Shown one piece after another: positions 9,026-18,514 of a stretch of 64,000 nt of DNA. How positions within the stretch are numbered: the first letter of the stretch is position 1; each line of letters begins with the position of its first letter. Under the pieces are notes generated by a model. That model was not told where the DNA came from and searched no databases. It saw only the letters and a list, made by a program, of their open reading frames with translations. Origin of the DNA: Aquipluma nitroreducens (lineage in GTDB: Bacteria; Bacteroidota; Bacteroidia; Bacteroidales; Prolixibacteraceae); NCBI RefSeq assembly GCF_009689585.1, contig NZ_AP018694.1:3611001-3675000 (forward strand), given 5' to 3'. The position numbers and the translations under genes are program-made.

Positions 9026-9709
9026 ATGCCTGAAAGCGAAACCATATTGATTATTGATGATGAAGTTCAAATCCGGCGTTTGCTCGAAATAACTCTGTCG
9101 TCAAACGGGTACAAAATATTTTCTGCAGCCACCGGAAAGGAAGGAATTGTAAAAGCAGTAACTCATACCCCGGTACTGATCATTCTCGATCTGGGACTTC
9201 CTGATGCCGACGGTCTTGAAATTCTGAAAAGCTTGCGCGAGTGGTATCAGAAATCGATCATCATTCTTTCAGTCCGAAGTTCCGAAGAAGATATCGTGAA
9301 AGCCCTTGATTTTGGCGCGAACGATTATCTTACCAAGCCTTTCAGAACCGGTGAATTACTGGCTCGTATTCGTGCTTCCATTCGTCAAAAACCGGGAGCA
9401 ACCGATAATCCACGTTTGGTTTTTGGTTCGCTCGAAGTTGATTTGGCCAACCACATTGCCCGAAAAAACAATGAATTTATTAAACTTACTTCTACTGAAT
9501 TTTCGTTACTTGCCTTATTATCAAAGAATCAGGGACGGGTTTTAACCCATCAGTTTATCCTGAAGGAAATTTGGGGGATGGGCTATCTGGAACAAACGCA
9601 GTATTTGCGTGTTTTTATGGCTCAATTGCGCAAAAAGATTGAAGATGAGCCCAATAAACCAAAATTATTGATTACCGAATCGGGTATTGGTTACCGGTTT
9701 GGAAGTTGA
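9026..9709 (+). CDS. kdpE: KdpE, OmpR-type response regulator
   Basis: A 227-aa regulator with a receiver domain (acidic pair DD near residue 12, phospho-acceptor Asp55 in LDLGLPD, Lys in TKPF) and a C-terminal winged-helix DNA-binding domain ending in the typical GIGYRF. It starts 14 bases after kdpD and is the partner of that kinase. It should activate the kdpF promoter at the direct repeats at 183-231. Being last in the operon implies autoregulation. Confidence 0.97.
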   Translation: MPESETILIIDDEVQIRRLLEITLSSNGYKIFSAATGKEGIVKAVTHTPVLIILDLGLPDADGLEILKSLREWYQKSIIILSVRSSEEDIVKALDFGANDYLTKPFRTGELLARIRASIRQKPGATDNPRLVFGSLEVDLANHIARKNNEFIKLTSTEFSLLALLSKNQGRVLTHQFILKEIWGMGYLEQTQYLRVFMAQLRKKIEDEPNKPKLLITESGIGYRFGS

Positions 9710-9854
9710 TGTGAAATTCGGAATCCTGAAACTTTCTGTGATGTTTACCTTATCTTAAGTTTTCCCCAAACAATCAAAACTAAAAGAGAGTAAATGCTTT
9801 GAATTGAGAGATTTTATTAAATTTCGCGACTCAAAAATTACCAAAAATCATCAC

Positions 9855-10211
9855 ATGTTAAATTCGCATTTTAAATTTGCATACAACCAAATTGATGATG
9901 ATGTACAAATCAAAATTCTTCATCATGACGATTCAATGATTATGACTGAATTCATGATTAAAAAAGGTGCTATATTACCTGAGCACGTTCATCAAAGCGA
10001 TCATTCGGCTTATTTGCTTCAAGGTAAAATCCGTGTGATAACCGGTGATATTATTTCGGAATTCGTTAAAGGAGATAGCTGGTGTATGAAGAAAAACACG
10101 TGCCATCATACCGAAGCTCTGGAAAATTCGATAGTACTCGAAGTCTTTAGTCATGATGGCGATATTGAAGGCTTCGGTATTCGCCAAAGTTCAGTTCAGG
10201 AAGAAAGATAA
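9855..10211 (+). CDS. Small single-domain cupin protein
   Basis: A 118-aa protein with one cupin barrel: metal-ligand-like histidines in ILPEHVHQSDHSAYLLQGK (motif 1) and a second block near CHHTEALENS. No catalytic partner domain is present. It could bind a small ligand or metal; the substrate is unknown. I chose the ATG at 9855; the frame is open back to a TTG at 9804. The 145 bases after kdpE hold no clear terminator, so partial cotranscription is possible. Confidence 0.7.
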   Translation: MLNSHFKFAYNQIDDDVQIKILHHDDSMIMTEFMIKKGAILPEHVHQSDHSAYLLQGKIRVITGDIISEFVKGDSWCMKKNTCHHTEALENSIVLEVFSHDGDIEGFGIRQSSVQEER

Positions 10212-10274
10212 CCCATTTCTATCCTGAAACCATGTCTTGAAAATTCGTGGTAATGCAAAAAACTACAACGACCT

Positions 10275-11102
10275 ATGACAAACCTAAAAAGACTGTTTAT
10301 TACACTGTTTTTGGTAATTACTGCTCTTATTGTGCCTGCCAAAACTCCTTCCAAACCATTTAACGTTATTGCCTTTTATACCGCTAAGAATGATCAGGCG
10401 CATATTAGTTTTGTGAACGAAGCCAACCACTGGTTTTCTGAAATAAGTGCGAAACAACGGTTTCGATATGTGTCAACCAACGATTGGAGCAAGCTAAATT
10501 CAGATACGCTTTCTAATTATCAGGTGGTGATTTTTCTGGATACCCGACCAGAGTTGGCCGATCAGCGAAAAGCATTTGAACAATACATGGAAAACGGTGG
10601 TGCTTTTATGGGCTTTCATTTTGCGGCGTTTGCATTAACTCCTTCCGATTTTCCGCAAAACTGGGACTGGTTTCACAACCAATTTTTGGGTTCAGGAGAA
10701 TATGTCAGCAATACATGGAGGCCAACTTCAGCCATTTTAAAAGTGGAAGACCGAAAACATCCTGCGACTAAACACTTGCCAGCAAGATTTAATTCTCAGC
10801 CCAACGAATGGTACCGTTGGCAAAACGATTTGCGAACCAACCCCGACATTCAGATTCTTGCATCCATCGATTCAACGAGTTTCCCTTTGGGTACAGGCCC
10901 CAAGCCAAATGAGATATGGCATTCCGGCTATTATCCTGTAGTGTGGACCAATACAAAGTACCGGATGATTTACATCAATATGGGTCATAATGATATTGAT
11001 TACGAACATCATACCAATAAGGAGTTGTCATTTACCTTCACAAATAAAATTCAAAATCGATTGATTATTGATGCTTTGAAGTGGCTGGGAGCGAAAAATT
11101 AA
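10275..11102 (+). CDS. Secreted ThuA-domain protein
   Basis: A 275-aa protein with a signal peptide (about residues 1-22, hydrophobic, ending VPA). It then has a ThuA-like class I glutamine-amidotransferase fold: a VIAFYTAKND strand, a VVIFLDTRPE strand, GGAFMGFHFAAFA, and the closing PVVWTN / YINMGHND motif. ThuA-like proteins are common beside carbohydrate genes in Bacteroidota, where they may act on sugars or as binding domains; the reaction is not established. It lies upstream of two glycosidase-like genes on the same strand. Confidence 0.85.
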   Translation: MTNLKRLFITLFLVITALIVPAKTPSKPFNVIAFYTAKNDQAHISFVNEANHWFSEISAKQRFRYVSTNDWSKLNSDTLSNYQVVIFLDTRPELADQRKAFEQYMENGGAFMGFHFAAFALTPSDFPQNWDWFHNQFLGSGEYVSNTWRPTSAILKVEDRKHPATKHLPARFNSQPNEWYRWQNDLRTNPDIQILASIDSTSFPLGTGPKPNEIWHSGYYPVVWTNTKYRMIYINMGHNDIDYEHHTNKELSFTFTNKIQNRLIIDALKWLGAKN

Positions 11103-11180
11103 GTTCAGAAAAGTGGTTGACTTCAGAATTTTTGGCAGTTTTGTTCATCAATTGTTAAACGTCTGAATTTATTCGGAACA

Positions 11181-11486
11181 ATGAGAAAATCATTCACTCT
11201 TTCGGTTCTGTTTGCTGTTGTTTTTGGGATTGCAATCGCCTGGATTGACTCTCAACCCAATTGGGATGATTCTGGGATTTCGACATTTCTGGTTCTACTG
11301 GTATCCATGCTGGCAGGATATATGGCAGAAAGCAAACCATGGTTAATTGCATTGGCAGTTGGCATCTGGATTCCAATCTATGGAATAATTTTGGTGCAAA
11401 ATTTTGGAAGTTTGCTCGCATTATTACCTGGATTCATTGGTGCCTATACCGGTTGGTGGATTGCAAAAATATTGACGGTTGAATAA
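11181..11486 (+). CDS. Small polytopic membrane protein, unrecognised
   Basis: A 101-aa protein with about three hydrophobic spans (residues 5-21, 34-49, 53-92), the last region ending TGWWIAKIL. The N-terminus (MRKSFTLSVLFAVVFG) could be a span or a signal. I do not recognise a named family. It lies 78 bases after the ThuA gene and 60 bases before the rhamnosidase-like gene, on the same strand, with normal codon use. Confidence 0.6.
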   Translation: MRKSFTLSVLFAVVFGIAIAWIDSQPNWDDSGISTFLVLLVSMLAGYMAESKPWLIALAVGIWIPIYGIILVQNFGSLLALLPGFIGAYTGWWIAKILTVE

Positions 11487-11546
11487 TCTGAAAATTGTAA
11501 TTGTAGCTTTTTCTTGAAACCTAAGTGTGTACTAAACCAACAAATA

Positions 11547-13844
11547 ATGAACCGAATATCAAAAATATCATTTAATATTCTCCTGATTCTTCTATTTTGT
11601 GGAATGTGTTTTCAGCTTCAAAGTGCTGTTCCTGAAAAGAATCAACCATCTGGTCTTTCCATCAATTTTTTGACGCATGCCGATCAGGTCTTCCTGAATG
11701 GTTATCCAACAAACACTCCGTTAGTTCAGGCTATTGGCCGGAGAGAGAATTTTCAGTTTGCCGAAATTGCCCAAAAGCGACCATTCTTCGGTTGGGTAGT
11801 TAATTCCGATCAGAACAATACGATCCAGACTGCCTATCAGATCATAGTTGCTTCAAGTTTGGAAAATATCCAAAGAAGCTATGGAGATTTCTGGGATTCA
11901 GGAAAAACAGAAAGTGGCGAATCTCAGAATGTTAGTTATTCAGGGAAGGAACTTATGCCCAATTCGGTGTACTTCTGGAAAGTAAAAACCTGGGACAATC
12001 ATGGCAGTGAATCATCATACTCCACAGTTTCCCAGTTTAAAACTGCCGCAAAGCTCGTTGATTATGCAACAGCTCAATATTCTTTGCAAAAGCAGGATGT
12101 TTATCCGGCTACAATAAAATCCATTTCGGCATCCGAAACATTCATTGATTTTGGGAAAGCTGCATTTGGCCGACTTCGATTGACCTTATTAGGCGAGTCT
12201 GGTTCTGACACAGTTACTATTCATTTGGGTGAGGCACAAAAAGACGGTAGAATTAACAGAACCCCGGGTGGAACTATTCGATATTCGGTTTATAAACTGG
12301 CACTGAAAAAAGGTTGGAACACATATGAAATGGCCATCAACCCTGACAAACGAAACACCGGCCCGAATGCGATTCTGATGCCCGAATACATTGGCGAAGT
12401 TACTCCTTTCAGGTATTGCGAGATTGAGGGATACCGTGAGCCAATCCATAAAAATCAGGTTGCTCAGGTAACCGTATTTTATCCGTTCGATGAAACTGAA
12501 TCGTATTTTAACAGTTCAGATTCGGTACTCAATCAGGTTTGGAATTTGTGTAAATATTCGATTAAAGCCACTTCGTTTTGCGGAACGTATGTCGATGGCG
12601 ACCGCGAGCGCATTCCTTACGAAGCCGATGCTTACATCAATCAATTGGGGCATTACGGAGTTGCGCGCGAATACAGCATGGCGCGCCATTCCGAAGAATA
12701 CCTGATCAATCGGCCAACCTGGCCAACTGAATGGATTTTGCAATCGGTGCTGATGGCCTGGAACGATTATCTGTACACCGGAAATAAAGAGTCGCTGCAG
12801 CATTTTTATACCGATCTGAAGGCAAAAGCGTTGCTGCCATTGGCCGACGAATCCGGACTTATCAGCGCTAAAACCGGAAAAGTTACTCCGGAAGTATTGG
12901 AATCTATCCATTTTGCAGGAACGCTTAAAGATATTGTCGACTGGCCACAAACCGGAATTCTTGGGTTAGGGAAGAACGAACCCGGTGAGACTGATGGATT
13001 TGTTTTCCAAAACGTAAATACGGTGGTGAATGCATACCATTATCAGGCTGTCAGCCAACTGGCACAAATTGCAAAAATTTTAAATCAGACTGCCGACGAG
13101 AAACAATTTGCTGCGCTTGCACAAAAATTGAAAACTGTTTTCAATGAAAAGTTGCTCGATAAAAAAAGAGGTAATTACGTCGATGGAATCGGAACCGATC
13201 ATGCTTCGTTACATGCCAATATGTTTCCACTCACTTTTGGCCTTGTCCCTGAAAAGTCGGTAAGTAAAGTAAGCAGCTTTGTGCAATCGCGCGGAATGGC
13301 TTGTAGTGTTTACGGATCGCAGTTTTTGATGGACGCCGTTTACGATGGAAACAATGCTGATTACGGATTGGAACTTCTTTCGTCGACTTCTGAACGGAGT
13401 TGGTACAACATGATTCGCGTTGGATCGACCATTTCGCTCGAAGCCTGGGACAATAAATACAAGCCAAACCAAGACTGGAACCATGCCTGGGGTGCTGCGC
13501 CCGCCAATATCATTCCGCGCAAACTGATGGGAATTGAACCGCTGGAACCCGGTTTTCGGAAAATACGCGTTAAACCACAATCCTCCTCACTCGAACATGC
13601 TGAAATCAAGTGCCCAACTATTCGTGGCGATGTGTTGATGTCGTTTCAAAACAAACCACAGCAATCGTTTTCCATGAATCTGACCATTCCGGCTAACACA
13701 ACTGCTGATGTTTATTTGCTGTTTTGGACCAAGTCGCAAAAAGTGATGATGAACGGAAGTGCAGTAAAATATCGTCAGGAAGGAAATTTTGCAATTATTG
13801 AAGAAGTTGGCTCCGGAAACTCCGTATTTGAAGTGGTGAAATAG
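11547..13844 (+). CDS. Secreted alpha-L-rhamnosidase-like glycoside hydrolase (GH78 type)
   Basis: A 765-aa protein with a signal peptide (about residues 1-25). An N-terminal beta-sandwich/Fn3-like region follows (YQIIVASS ... YFWKVKTWDN), then a jelly-roll domain typical of bacterial rhamnosidases, and an (alpha/alpha)6 catalytic domain holding the acidic motif DGDRERIPYEAD (about residue 350). The DWNHAWGAAPANIIPRKLMG block and a C-terminal beta domain follow. The likely reaction is release of terminal L-rhamnose from glycans outside the cytoplasm. I chose the ATG at 11547 over an upstream TTG at 11514 because it begins the signal peptide. Confidence 0.85.
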   Translation: MNRISKISFNILLILLFCGMCFQLQSAVPEKNQPSGLSINFLTHADQVFLNGYPTNTPLVQAIGRRENFQFAEIAQKRPFFGWVVNSDQNNTIQTAYQIIVASSLENIQRSYGDFWDSGKTESGESQNVSYSGKELMPNSVYFWKVKTWDNHGSESSYSTVSQFKTAAKLVDYATAQYSLQKQDVYPATIKSISASETFIDFGKAAFGRLRLTLLGESGSDTVTIHLGEAQKDGRINRTPGGTIRYSVYKLALKKGWNTYEMAINPDKRNTGPNAILMPEYIGEVTPFRYCEIEGYREPIHKNQVAQVTVFYPFDETESYFNSSDSVLNQVWNLCKYSIKATSFCGTYVDGDRERIPYEADAYINQLGHYGVAREYSMARHSEEYLINRPTWPTEWILQSVLMAWNDYLYTGNKESLQHFYTDLKAKALLPLADESGLISAKTGKVTPEVLESIHFAGTLKDIVDWPQTGILGLGKNEPGETDGFVFQNVNTVVNAYHYQAVSQLAQIAKILNQTADEKQFAALAQKLKTVFNEKLLDKKRGNYVDGIGTDHASLHANMFPLTFGLVPEKSVSKVSSFVQSRGMACSVYGSQFLMDAVYDGNNADYGLELLSSTSERSWYNMIRVGSTISLEAWDNKYKPNQDWNHAWGAAPANIIPRKLMGIEPLEPGFRKIRVKPQSSSLEHAEIKCPTIRGDVLMSFQNKPQQSFSMNLTIPANTTADVYLLFWTKSQKVMMNGSAVKYRQEGNFAIIEEVGSGNSVFEVVK

Positions 13845-13954
13845 TAAAGTCAGATCATAATGTTGATTAAAGAAGTTAATTTGGTGTAAGTGTCAAATCA
13901 AATATTGTTCTATATTCACACTATTTGAAAATTAAGTTGAACAAACTAAATATC

Positions 13955-14884
13955 ATGAACAGATTCCTTACAGTGCTTTTTGTATTTCTTTCTGTTACTG
14001 TAATGGCTCAGAAAGAAGTTTATTTGTTCTCGTATTTTGTCGATAATGGTCAGGATGGTTTGCACCTGGCCTTCAGCAACGATGGTTTAAAATGGACTCC
14101 ATTGAATGAAGGGAAGTCGTATCTGACTCCAACTGTGGGTAAAGACAAGCTCATGCGTGATCCGTTTATTTTAAAGGGGTCAGATGGCATGTTTCACATG
14201 GTTTGGACTAGCGGTTGGTGGGATAAACAAATTGGTTATTCCGAGTCGAAAGATTTGATTCATTGGTCGGAACAAAAAGGAATCCCGGTTATGGAATACG
14301 AACCGACGGCCAAAAACAGTTGGGCGCCTGAGATGGTTTACGATCCTGAAAATAAGGAATACATCATCTTTTGGGCAACCACAATACCCGGACGACACTC
14401 TGATGTGTCAGATTCGGAGCACGAAAAGGGACTCAATCACCGGATGTACTGCACCAAAACGAGAGATTTCAAGACTTTTAGCCCTACCGAGTTGTTTTTT
14501 AATCCTGATTTCAGCACCATTGATGCCACGATCCTTCCGAAGAACAACAAGTTTTACATGTTCCTGACGAATGAAAATCCAAATCCGCCGCAGAAAAATA
14601 TCCGGATAACTAATGCTGATCATGCCTCAGGATCCTATCCGGTAAAAGTCTCGGAGCCAATTACAGGAAAATATTGGGCTGAAGGTCCAACTTGTCTGGA
14701 AGTTGGCGAATATGTTTACGTTTACTTTGACAAATATACCGAGCACAAATATGGCGCAGTTCGGTCGAAAAATATGGTTGACTGGGAAGATGTCTCCGAT
14801 CAGGTTTCTTTTCCGACTGGGGTGAGACACGGAACCGCATTTAAGGTTAGTGAGGCGATTATGAAATTGCTGAAAAACAAATAG
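13955..14884 (+). CDS. Secreted GH43-like five-bladed beta-propeller glycosidase
   Basis: A 309-aa protein with a signal peptide (about residues 1-18, ending VMAQ). The GH43 propeller catalytic triad can be placed: an Asp in MRDPFILKG, the pKa-modulating Asp in TIDATIL, and the acid Glu in YWAEGPTCLE. The blade motif MVWTSGWW is also present. It probably cleaves arabinose- or xylose-type linkages; the exact substrate is unknown. I chose the ATG at 13955; a TTG at 13925 is in frame. A terminator follows, so it probably ends the carbohydrate transcription unit. Confidence 0.8.
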   Translation: MNRFLTVLFVFLSVTVMAQKEVYLFSYFVDNGQDGLHLAFSNDGLKWTPLNEGKSYLTPTVGKDKLMRDPFILKGSDGMFHMVWTSGWWDKQIGYSESKDLIHWSEQKGIPVMEYEPTAKNSWAPEMVYDPENKEYIIFWATTIPGRHSDVSDSEHEKGLNHRMYCTKTRDFKTFSPTELFFNPDFSTIDATILPKNNKFYMFLTNENPNPPQKNIRITNADHASGSYPVKVSEPITGKYWAEGPTCLEVGEYVYVYFDKYTEHKYGAVRSKNMVDWEDVSDQVSFPTGVRHGTAFKVSEAIMKLLKNK

Positions 14885-14914
14885 TACGAATTTGCTTATT
14901 AGAGGATTTAAAAG

Positions 14915-14945
14915 AAAGCCGATTGAAAGATTCAGTCGGCTTTTT
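14915..14945. terminator. Shared terminator between convergent GH43-like gene and pgl
   Basis: AAAGCCGA (14915-14922) pairs with TCGGCTTT (14936-14943), with T and A runs on both sides, so it can work in both directions. It lies exactly between the two convergent gene ends. Confidence 0.8.
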
Positions 14946-15674
14946 CTATTTGATGAGTTGTGCGGCAAGTTCGTCGATATACCATTCCAAAAGTCCATTC
15001 GCTGGTTTGATTTGTGCAGCCGGGAGTAATTTTGCTTTCTCCGGATTGTTTCTGATTTCTGACAGCCTTTCGGCCTTGTTTGATCCAGTTACAAGGAAGC
15101 AAATCCTTAATGCATTGTTGATTGCCTCTCCAGTCAAAGTGACGCGTTTTTGGCCGCTCTGCGATTGTGTAGCTACTTCGCAGAAGTTTTTCGACTCGAG
15201 CAAATGCATTTGGTCAGGAAAAATCGACGCTGTGTGCCCATCATCGCCCATTCCAAGCAGAATTAGATCGAAGACTGGCCACTCATTTTTTTGCGGAATA
15301 TTTTTCTGAATTTGAGCAGAGTAGGAGAGTGCTTCAGTTTCCGGAATATTTTCACCTTTTATGCGATGGATGTTTGCTTCAGGAATGGTAATATGGCTGA
15401 AGAGTAATTTTTGCGCAACGCCAAAATTGCTTTCCGGGTGTGTTGGTGGAACCATTCGCTCGTCGACCCACCAAAAATGAATTTTTTGCCAAAGTGTTGA
15501 ATCCGCATATTTTGACGCAAGTACAGAAAACAAGAGATCAGGAGTTTTCCCTCCTGAAATGGCTAAATGAAAGGCATTTCCAGAGCGATTCTCAACCCAA
15601 CTCATCATCAGATTGGCAAACTGATTGGCTAATTCCTCCGGACTTTTAAAAATATGCAGATCTGTTTTCTTCAT
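14946..15674 (-). CDS. pgl: 6-phosphogluconolactonase
   Basis: A 242-aa cytosolic enzyme of the NagB/DevB family that hydrolyses 6-phosphogluconolactone to 6-phosphogluconate. Visible motifs are ISGGKTP near residue 40, VDERMVPPTHPESN near 90 and LLGMGDDGHTASIFP near 148. It lies 31 bases downstream of zwf, with which it forms the first two steps of the oxidative pentose-phosphate pathway. No gnd gene is in the window. Confidence 0.95.
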   Translation of the reverse strand: MKKTDLHIFKSPEELANQFANLMMSWVENRSGNAFHLAISGGKTPDLLFSVLASKYADSTLWQKIHFWWVDERMVPPTHPESNFGVAQKLLFSHITIPEANIHRIKGENIPETEALSYSAQIQKNIPQKNEWPVFDLILLGMGDDGHTASIFPDQMHLLESKNFCEVATQSQSGQKRVTLTGEAINNALRICFLVTGSNKAERLSEIRNNPEKAKLLPAAQIKPANGLLEWYIDELAAQLIK

Positions 15675-15705
15675 AACTTTAAACTTTGAACCTGAAACTC
15701 ACATC

Positions 15706-17217
15706 CTAGAGTTCACAATATTCTCCATCGTGTGAGAGGTTTTTGCATGGATAACGCCACATGCCCTCTTCCATCAAATCATCTACTACTTCTGGGCCCC
15801 AGGTTCCGGCGGGATATCCGTAAACCGGAATTTCCGGATTGTTTTGCCACGCATTCAGGATAGGCTGAACAAATTCCCATGCTTTTTCAACGGCATCTCC
15901 GCGCGAATAAAGCGTGGCGTCGCCTTGCATGCAATCGAGCAATAAACGTCCATATGCGGAAGGAAGATAAACATCTGATAGCTCAGAATAGTGAAAATCC
16001 ATATTCACAGTCTGAACATGAAATCCGGCTCCTGGAACTTTCATGCCAATTTTCAGTAAAATGCCTTCGTCGGGCTGAATGCGAAGAACCAATTGGTTAT
16101 TTATTGCATCAGCGTTGTCAGTATTTCCAAACAGGTGGTGTGGCGTATTTTTGAAATGAATAACGACTTCGGTAACCCGGGCTGGTAATTTCTTGCCAGT
16201 GCGAATATAAAAGGGAACTCCGGCCCACCTGAAATTGTCGATGAAGAATTTCATGGCCAGATAAGTTTCAGTTTTCGATAGCGGATCGACGCCGTGTTCT
16301 TCGCGGTAACCAATCACCGGCTCTTTACCATGGTTAGACCGGATATATTGTCCCCTGATCACATTTTTTGCAACTTCGGCTTCCGTGATTGGACGTAGCG
16401 ATTGAAATACTTTCAGCGTTTCGTTGCGAATGGCATCGGCTTCAATCACAACGGGTGGTTCCATCGCTACCAATCCTACCAACTGCATCAGGTGATTCTG
16501 AACCATGTCGCGCATGGCTCCCGAATGATCGTAATAACCGCCACGGTCTTCCACACCAAGTGTTTCAGCCGATGTGATTTCAACGTGGTGGATGAAATTG
16601 CGGTTCCAGATGGGTTCAAAGATGCCGTTCGAAAACCGGGTGACCAACATATTCTGGACAGTTTCTTTACCCAAATAATGATCAATGCGGTACAACTGAT
16701 CTTCGTTAAAGTAGTTGAGCAAGTTTTTATTAAGCTCTTTGGCACTTTTCAAATCCGTTCCAAATGGTTTTTCGATTATCAATCGTTTATAGCCACTTAC
16801 AGGTTCATTCAGCCCAACTTCAGCTAAACTTTGAGGAATGATCTCGTACAAATTGGGCGGTGTTGATAAGTAGAAAATATAATTTTCCGGAATAGATAGC
16901 TCTTTGCTCAGTAATTCAAGTCTTTTTTTCAGGATTGGGTAATCTACCGCATCAGCAGTTGAAAGTGGTTGATAATAGAGATGTTCCAGAAAAGCATCGA
17001 TATCTTTTTGTGTGTGCTGCTGATCAGGCAAAAACTCTTTCATGTTTTCGCGAAACTCTAAATCCGTAAGTTTTGTCCGGGCAACTCCCAATACCGCTAA
17101 TTTCTCAGGAAGAAGATTTTGAGTGTGCAATTCGTAAAGCGCAGGTATTAATTTTCGTTTGGTAAGGTCGCCCGATGCTCCGAAAATAACTAAAATATGT
17201 GATTCTGGTTGTTTCAT
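15706..17217 (-). CDS. zwf: Glucose-6-phosphate 1-dehydrogenase
   Basis: A 503-aa enzyme that oxidises glucose 6-phosphate and supplies NADPH. The N-terminal Rossmann motif is IFGASGDLTKRKL (residues about 11-23), and the active-site block is RIDHYLGKETVQN (about 177-189). Length matches the family. It is the first gene of the zwf-pgl unit. The 80 bases upstream contain a TTTG at a plausible -33 place but no convincing -7 element. Confidence 0.97.
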   Translation of the reverse strand: MKQPESHILVIFGASGDLTKRKLIPALYELHTQNLLPEKLAVLGVARTKLTDLEFRENMKEFLPDQQHTQKDIDAFLEHLYYQPLSTADAVDYPILKKRLELLSKELSIPENYIFYLSTPPNLYEIIPQSLAEVGLNEPVSGYKRLIIEKPFGTDLKSAKELNKNLLNYFNEDQLYRIDHYLGKETVQNMLVTRFSNGIFEPIWNRNFIHHVEITSAETLGVEDRGGYYDHSGAMRDMVQNHLMQLVGLVAMEPPVVIEADAIRNETLKVFQSLRPITEAEVAKNVIRGQYIRSNHGKEPVIGYREEHGVDPLSKTETYLAMKFFIDNFRWAGVPFYIRTGKKLPARVTEVVIHFKNTPHHLFGNTDNADAINNQLVLRIQPDEGILLKIGMKVPGAGFHVQTVNMDFHYSELSDVYLPSAYGRLLLDCMQGDATLYSRGDAVEKAWEFVQPILNAWQNNPEIPVYGYPAGTWGPEVVDDLMEEGMWRYPCKNLSHDGEYCEL

Positions 17218-17297
17218 TGTTGACGTTTAAATTAATCAATAAACAGTTAAAAACGAATTTTGATCAAATGGAGTAACGATCTTTCAGTAGTTTTCGG

Positions 17298-17933
17298 CTA
17301 TTCTTGAACAGGGGAATCGTTGGTAACCCAAACTAAACAGTGTTCAGAAAAGAATTGATGATGCAGTTTGTAGATGGATTCACTGCCAGAGGATATAAAT
17401 TTGGCGAAAAACTGGGTTTCAGACTCACGGATAATATGGATTTGTTGTTTGAATTCAACACCTTCGTTGTCAACCAACTTAAAAATGGCTTCTTTTGCAC
17501 ACCAGTAAAGGCATTGCTGTTGTGGGTTTTTGTCAGTTTGCCTGATTTCAATGTCGGAAAGATATTTTTTTTCGATCCTGTTAAAGTCACGGGTTGTCTC
17601 CTCAATGTCGATTCCTACATTTAGTTGTTCATGAAGAATAATCGCGGCAAAGTTGCGCGAATGGCTGATGGACAGGTGTTTGAATTGGTCGTGTTTCAGG
17701 ATTGGCTTTCCGGAGTTTAAATAGGAAATGGCGAAGTCGGAACCAATCAGTTGCCTGATTAACAGGCGGGTTACCAGCCATTCAACTTTACGCTTTTCGT
17801 ACGTGTATTTCAGGAAATTGGGATCCAATAATTCGGTTTCTGAAAAAGATGGAAGCAATTCGGCTGTTGTTTCAGCGAACTCCCAAAGTCCGATTAGCCC
17901 TCCCGGGATTGGTATCGTTTTAAAAAGTGGCAT
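17298..17933 (-). CDS. 4'-phosphopantetheinyl transferase (Sfp type)
   Basis: A 211-aa protein that transfers phosphopantetheine from CoA to carrier proteins. Family motifs are LSISHSRNFAA (about residue 70), the Mg2+ motif GIDIEE (about 105) and WCAKEAIFKL (about 148). Its ATG directly abuts the gldD stop, so it is cotranscribed with gldE-gldD. Association with the gliding genes is positional; the target carrier protein is unknown. Confidence 0.9.
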   Translation of the reverse strand: MPLFKTIPIPGGLIGLWEFAETTAELLPSFSETELLDPNFLKYTYEKRKVEWLVTRLLIRQLIGSDFAISYLNSGKPILKHDQFKHLSISHSRNFAAIILHEQLNVGIDIEETTRDFNRIEKKYLSDIEIRQTDKNPQQQCLYWCAKEAIFKLVDNEGVEFKQQIHIIRESETQFFAKFISSGSESIYKLHHQFFSEHCLVWVTNDSPVQE

Positions 17934-18509
17934 CTAGTGTTTCCACTCCGTGGTTTCAATTAAACGAATAACATCAGGTGTCAGAAAGTCGATTACCGGT
18001 CGCAAGGAATCGATGTTGGGAACTTCACGGATGTATAAAGCCCCGCGAAGGAAGTTTTTGGTGCTGTCGGTGAGGTAAAATTGTAGTGGAGAGGCTGCAT
18101 TGCCATCGATCATGTAGATCGTTCCATAGACTTTTTTTTCAGGATTGATAAAAATCCGTTCGTTGATGGCGTCAGCTTTGATGGTATGCTTGTACGCCAG
18201 CGTGCGCGAATCTTCGAGTAGTTTTGCAAGGTTCTTCTCGACCTTTTTATAACTGATATGTACTTCTGCTTTGTGAGCTGGTACTTTAAGGTTAATCCAA
18301 TAGGGTTCGGCCAACCGGTCATGATCAGGTAAAGCTTTACCATAGTCTGGAATATCAAACTTATACGGTAACGCTGTTGAATCAAATGAGTGATATGTTT
18401 TTTTTTGAAAGTCGATGCGGAAATAACCGTGAGGTTTGGGTACATAATCCTGATGACAGGAAAATGTCAGGACAAGAATTAGAGCGAAGAAGTATGAAAT
18501 TTTTGGCAT
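17934..18509 (-). CDS. gldD: Gliding motility lipoprotein GldD
   Basis: A 191-aa lipoprotein with a short signal and a lipobox ending at Cys18 (LTFSC), then the GldD signature KPHGYFRIDF and LPYKFDIPDYGKA. GldD is needed for gliding and type IX secretion in Flavobacterium; its biochemical role is not clear. It follows gldE after five bases and abuts the phosphopantetheinyl transferase gene. Confidence 0.93.
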   Translation of the reverse strand: MPKISYFFALILVLTFSCHQDYVPKPHGYFRIDFQKKTYHSFDSTALPYKFDIPDYGKALPDHDRLAEPYWINLKVPAHKAEVHISYKKVEKNLAKLLEDSRTLAYKHTIKADAINERIFINPEKKVYGTIYMIDGNAASPLQFYLTDSTKNFLRGALYIREVPNIDSLRPVIDFLTPDVIRLIETTEWKH

Positions 18510-18514
18510 TTGCT

